Assembly (NCBI RefSeq): GCF_000720635.1
Contig: NZ_JOCF01000110.1
Coordinates: 1 to 16,809 of the forward strand
Direction of reading: 5' to 3'
Length of the DNA: 16,809 nucleotides
Source: Streptomyces sp. NRRL WC-3742
GTDB lineage: Bacteria; Actinomycetota; Actinomycetes; Streptomycetales; Streptomycetaceae
Shown here in pieces: positions 15,273-16,809 of this stretch. The notes beneath the pieces were generated by a model, which had not been told where the DNA came from, searched no databases, and worked only from the letters and a program-made list of their open reading frames with translations. The translations under genes and the position numbers were made by a program. Numbering within the stretch: the first letter of the stretch is position 1; the number at the start of each line of letters is the position of its first letter.

Positions 15273-16152
15273 CACCAAGCCCGCCGGGGCGGTCGGCGAC
15301 AGCGCCGAGGTCGGCGCCGGCCTGGACGCCCTCGACACGGTCTCCGACCGGCGCCGCCCGCTCGGCGAGGTGCTGCGCACCAAGGCCCTGCCGCCGCTGA
15401 TCGGCGTCCTGGTGGTGATCGCGCTGTGGCAGGGCGCGTACAGCCTGCACCTCACCTCCTCGTACAAGCTGCCCAGCCCGGCCGACGTGTGGGGCTCCCT
15501 CCAGGAGCTCTGGTACAAGGGCACGCTGTTCGAGATCATCTGGACCAGCGTCTGGCGGGGCCTGTCCGGCTTCCTGCTGGCCGTCGTCATCGGCACCCCG
15601 ATCGGCCTGGTCGTCGCCCGGGTCCGACCGGTGCGCACCGCGATAGGCCCGGTCCTGCAGGGCCTGCAGTCACTGCCCTCCGTCGCCTGGGTGCCGGCGG
15701 CCGTCATCTGGCTCGGCATCAACGACTCGATGATGTACGCGGTGATCCTGCTCGGCGCCGTCCCGTCCATCGCCAACGGCCTGGTCGCCGGCATCGACCA
15801 GGTGCCGCCGCTGTTCCTGCGCGCCGGGCGCACCATCGGCGCCACGGGCCTGGCCGGCGCCCGGCACGTGCTCCTCCCGGCCGCGCTGCCCGGCTACCTG
15901 GCCGGGCTCAAGCAGGGCTGGGCGTTCTCCTGGCGCTCGCTGATGGCCGCGGAGCTCGTCGCCTCCTCCCCCGACCTCGGGCGGGGCCTGGGCCGGTTCC
16001 TGGAGGACTCGCGCGAGTTCTCCGACATGTCCGGGGTGCTGCTCGGCATCATCCTCATCCTGTTCGTCGGCATCGCCATCGAGCTGCTGGTGTTCACCCC
16101 GGTCGAGCGCCGGGTCCTGCGCAACCGCGGCCTGCTGGCCGCCTCGAAGTAA
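15259..16152 (+). CDS. ABC transporter permease (SsuC/TauC-like)
   Basis: A 297-residue inner membrane subunit of the same importer. After a hydrophilic start (1-42), membrane segments lie near 45-62, 98-120, 140-160, 161-177, 222-236 and 260-282. The cytoplasmic coupling loop, ATGLAGARHVLLPAALPGYLAG (195-216), fits the EAA consensus of BPD_transp_1 permeases, and LPSPADVWGS (71-80) is typical of the SsuC class. The ATG at 15259 has GGGGAG about ten bases upstream; the in-frame GTG at 15241 would add six residues without a better site. The overlap with the ATPase gene and an 11-bp gap to the chelatase gene indicate one transcript. Confidence 0.94.
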
Positions 16153-16163
16153 GGCGCCGCACC

Positions 16164-16794
16164 GTGCCCGCCCTCCTCCTGATCGCCCACGGCAGCCGCG
16201 ACCCGCGCCACGCCGCGACCGTCGCCGCGCTCGTCGAGGAGGTGCGGGCCCAGCGGCCGGGCCAGGACGTCGCCACCGCCTACCTGGACCACTGCGCGCC
16301 CCGGCTGCCCCAGGTCGTCCACCGCTACGGGCCCGGCGAGGCGGTCGCCGTGCCGCTGCTGCTCAACCGGGCCTACCACGCCAAGCACGACATCCCCGCC
16401 GCCCTGCGCTCGGCCGGTTCGGCGCTGCCGGTCGCGGACGTGCTGGGCCCGTCCCCGCTCCTCCTCGCCGCCCTGGAACGCCGCCTCGCCGAGGCCGGGC
16501 TGGACGTCGGCTCCGCCGCCGTGCGCGCCCGCACCGGCGTGGTCCTGGCCGCGGCCGGCTCCTCCGACCCCGCCGCCGACGCCGCCACCCGCGCCCTGGC
16601 CGCCCACTGGCACCGCACCCGCGGCTGGGCCGCCGTCGAGGTCGCCTACGCCTCCGCCACCGGCCCCCGCGTCCCCGACGCCCTCGCCGCCCTCCGCACC
16701 GCCGGCGCCACCCGCACCGCCGTCTCCCCCTACCTCCTCGCCCCCGGCCTCCTCCCCGACCGCATCGCCGCAGCCGCCACCCCCGCCCACCACC
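16164..16794 (+). CDS. Sirohydrochlorin chelatase (CbiX/SirB family), 3'-truncated
   Basis: The first 210 codons of a CbiX-type chelatase, running into adapter sequence at 16795. The start LLLIAHGSRDPRH holds the metal-binding H9; NRAYHAKHDIP (68-78) supplies a second histidine pair region (H72, H75). A second half beginning at about residue 115 (VLAAAGSSDP) resembles the first and fits the two-domain long form. GTG at 16164 follows the permease stop by 11 bp, with AAGG about ten bases upstream. In this operon the likely reaction is ferrous iron insertion into sirohydrochlorin to make siroheme for the sulfite reductase. Cobalt chelation for cobalamin is the alternative. The missing C-terminus is an assembly artefact, not a mutation. 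Confidence 0.86.
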
Positions 16795-16809
16795 CTGTCT
16801 CTTATACAC
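16795..16809 (+). other. Nextera/Tn5 mosaic-end adapter remnant
   Basis: The last 15 bases, CTGTCTCTTATACAC, match the first 15 of the 19-base Tn5 mosaic end used in Nextera libraries. They abruptly break the extreme GC bias and the chelatase reading frame. They are untrimmed library sequence, not genome. Any protein residue read from these bases (VSYT and similar) is false. Confidence 0.93.

Overview
The window is very GC-rich, with G/C-ending codons, frequent GTG and TTG starts, and long spurious antisense frames. Gene content and order point to a Streptomyces/Kitasatospora-type actinomycete. The right end stops in 15 bases matching the Nextera transposase mosaic end, so this is probably the end of a draft contig and the last gene is cut artificially.

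Left part (1-6845), housekeeping and envelope genes. A repeat-rich, C-tract-containing stretch (1-302) precedes a small ASCH-domain protein (303-758, +). It converges on rsgA, a circularly permuted GTPase for 30S subunit maturation (807-1943, -). rsgA has a long structured leader with a convincing promoter, an upstream mini-ORF and nested inverted repeats. Next is a CtaG-type cytochrome oxidase assembly membrane protein (2226-3410, -), then a divergent region with an operator-like inverted repeat. A SEDS (FtsW/RodA) glycan polymerase follows (3706-5346, +). A bidirectional terminator separates it from a convergent YihY/BrkB membrane protein (5538-6845, -), which appears to have a leaderless GTG start.

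Right part (7059-16794, +), an assimilatory sulfur cluster. It opens with a 27-codon cysteine leader peptide. After it come ferredoxin-type sulfite reductase, a 64-residue four-cysteine zinc-ribbon protein, cysH, cysC, cysD and cysN. A second block encodes an SsuABC/Tau-type ABC transporter (lipoprotein, ATPase, permease) and a CbiX-type sirohydrochlorin chelatase truncated by the contig end. From memory, this order matches the S. coelicolor cys region around SCO6102-SCO6093.

Together: the transporter brings in an oxidised sulfur source. CysDN makes APS and CysC can make PAPS. CysH releases sulfite, and the siroheme/4Fe-4S reductase makes sulfide. The chelatase supplies iron for siroheme. The leader peptide suggests control by cysteine supply. 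Hairpins after cysN and after the lipoprotein gene divide the transcript into segments. I see no tRNA, rRNA, CRISPR array, insertion sequence or prophage. No wholly new system is evident. The points most worth checking are the CX4C motif in CysH, the zinc-ribbon protein inside the operon, and the structured rsgA leader.
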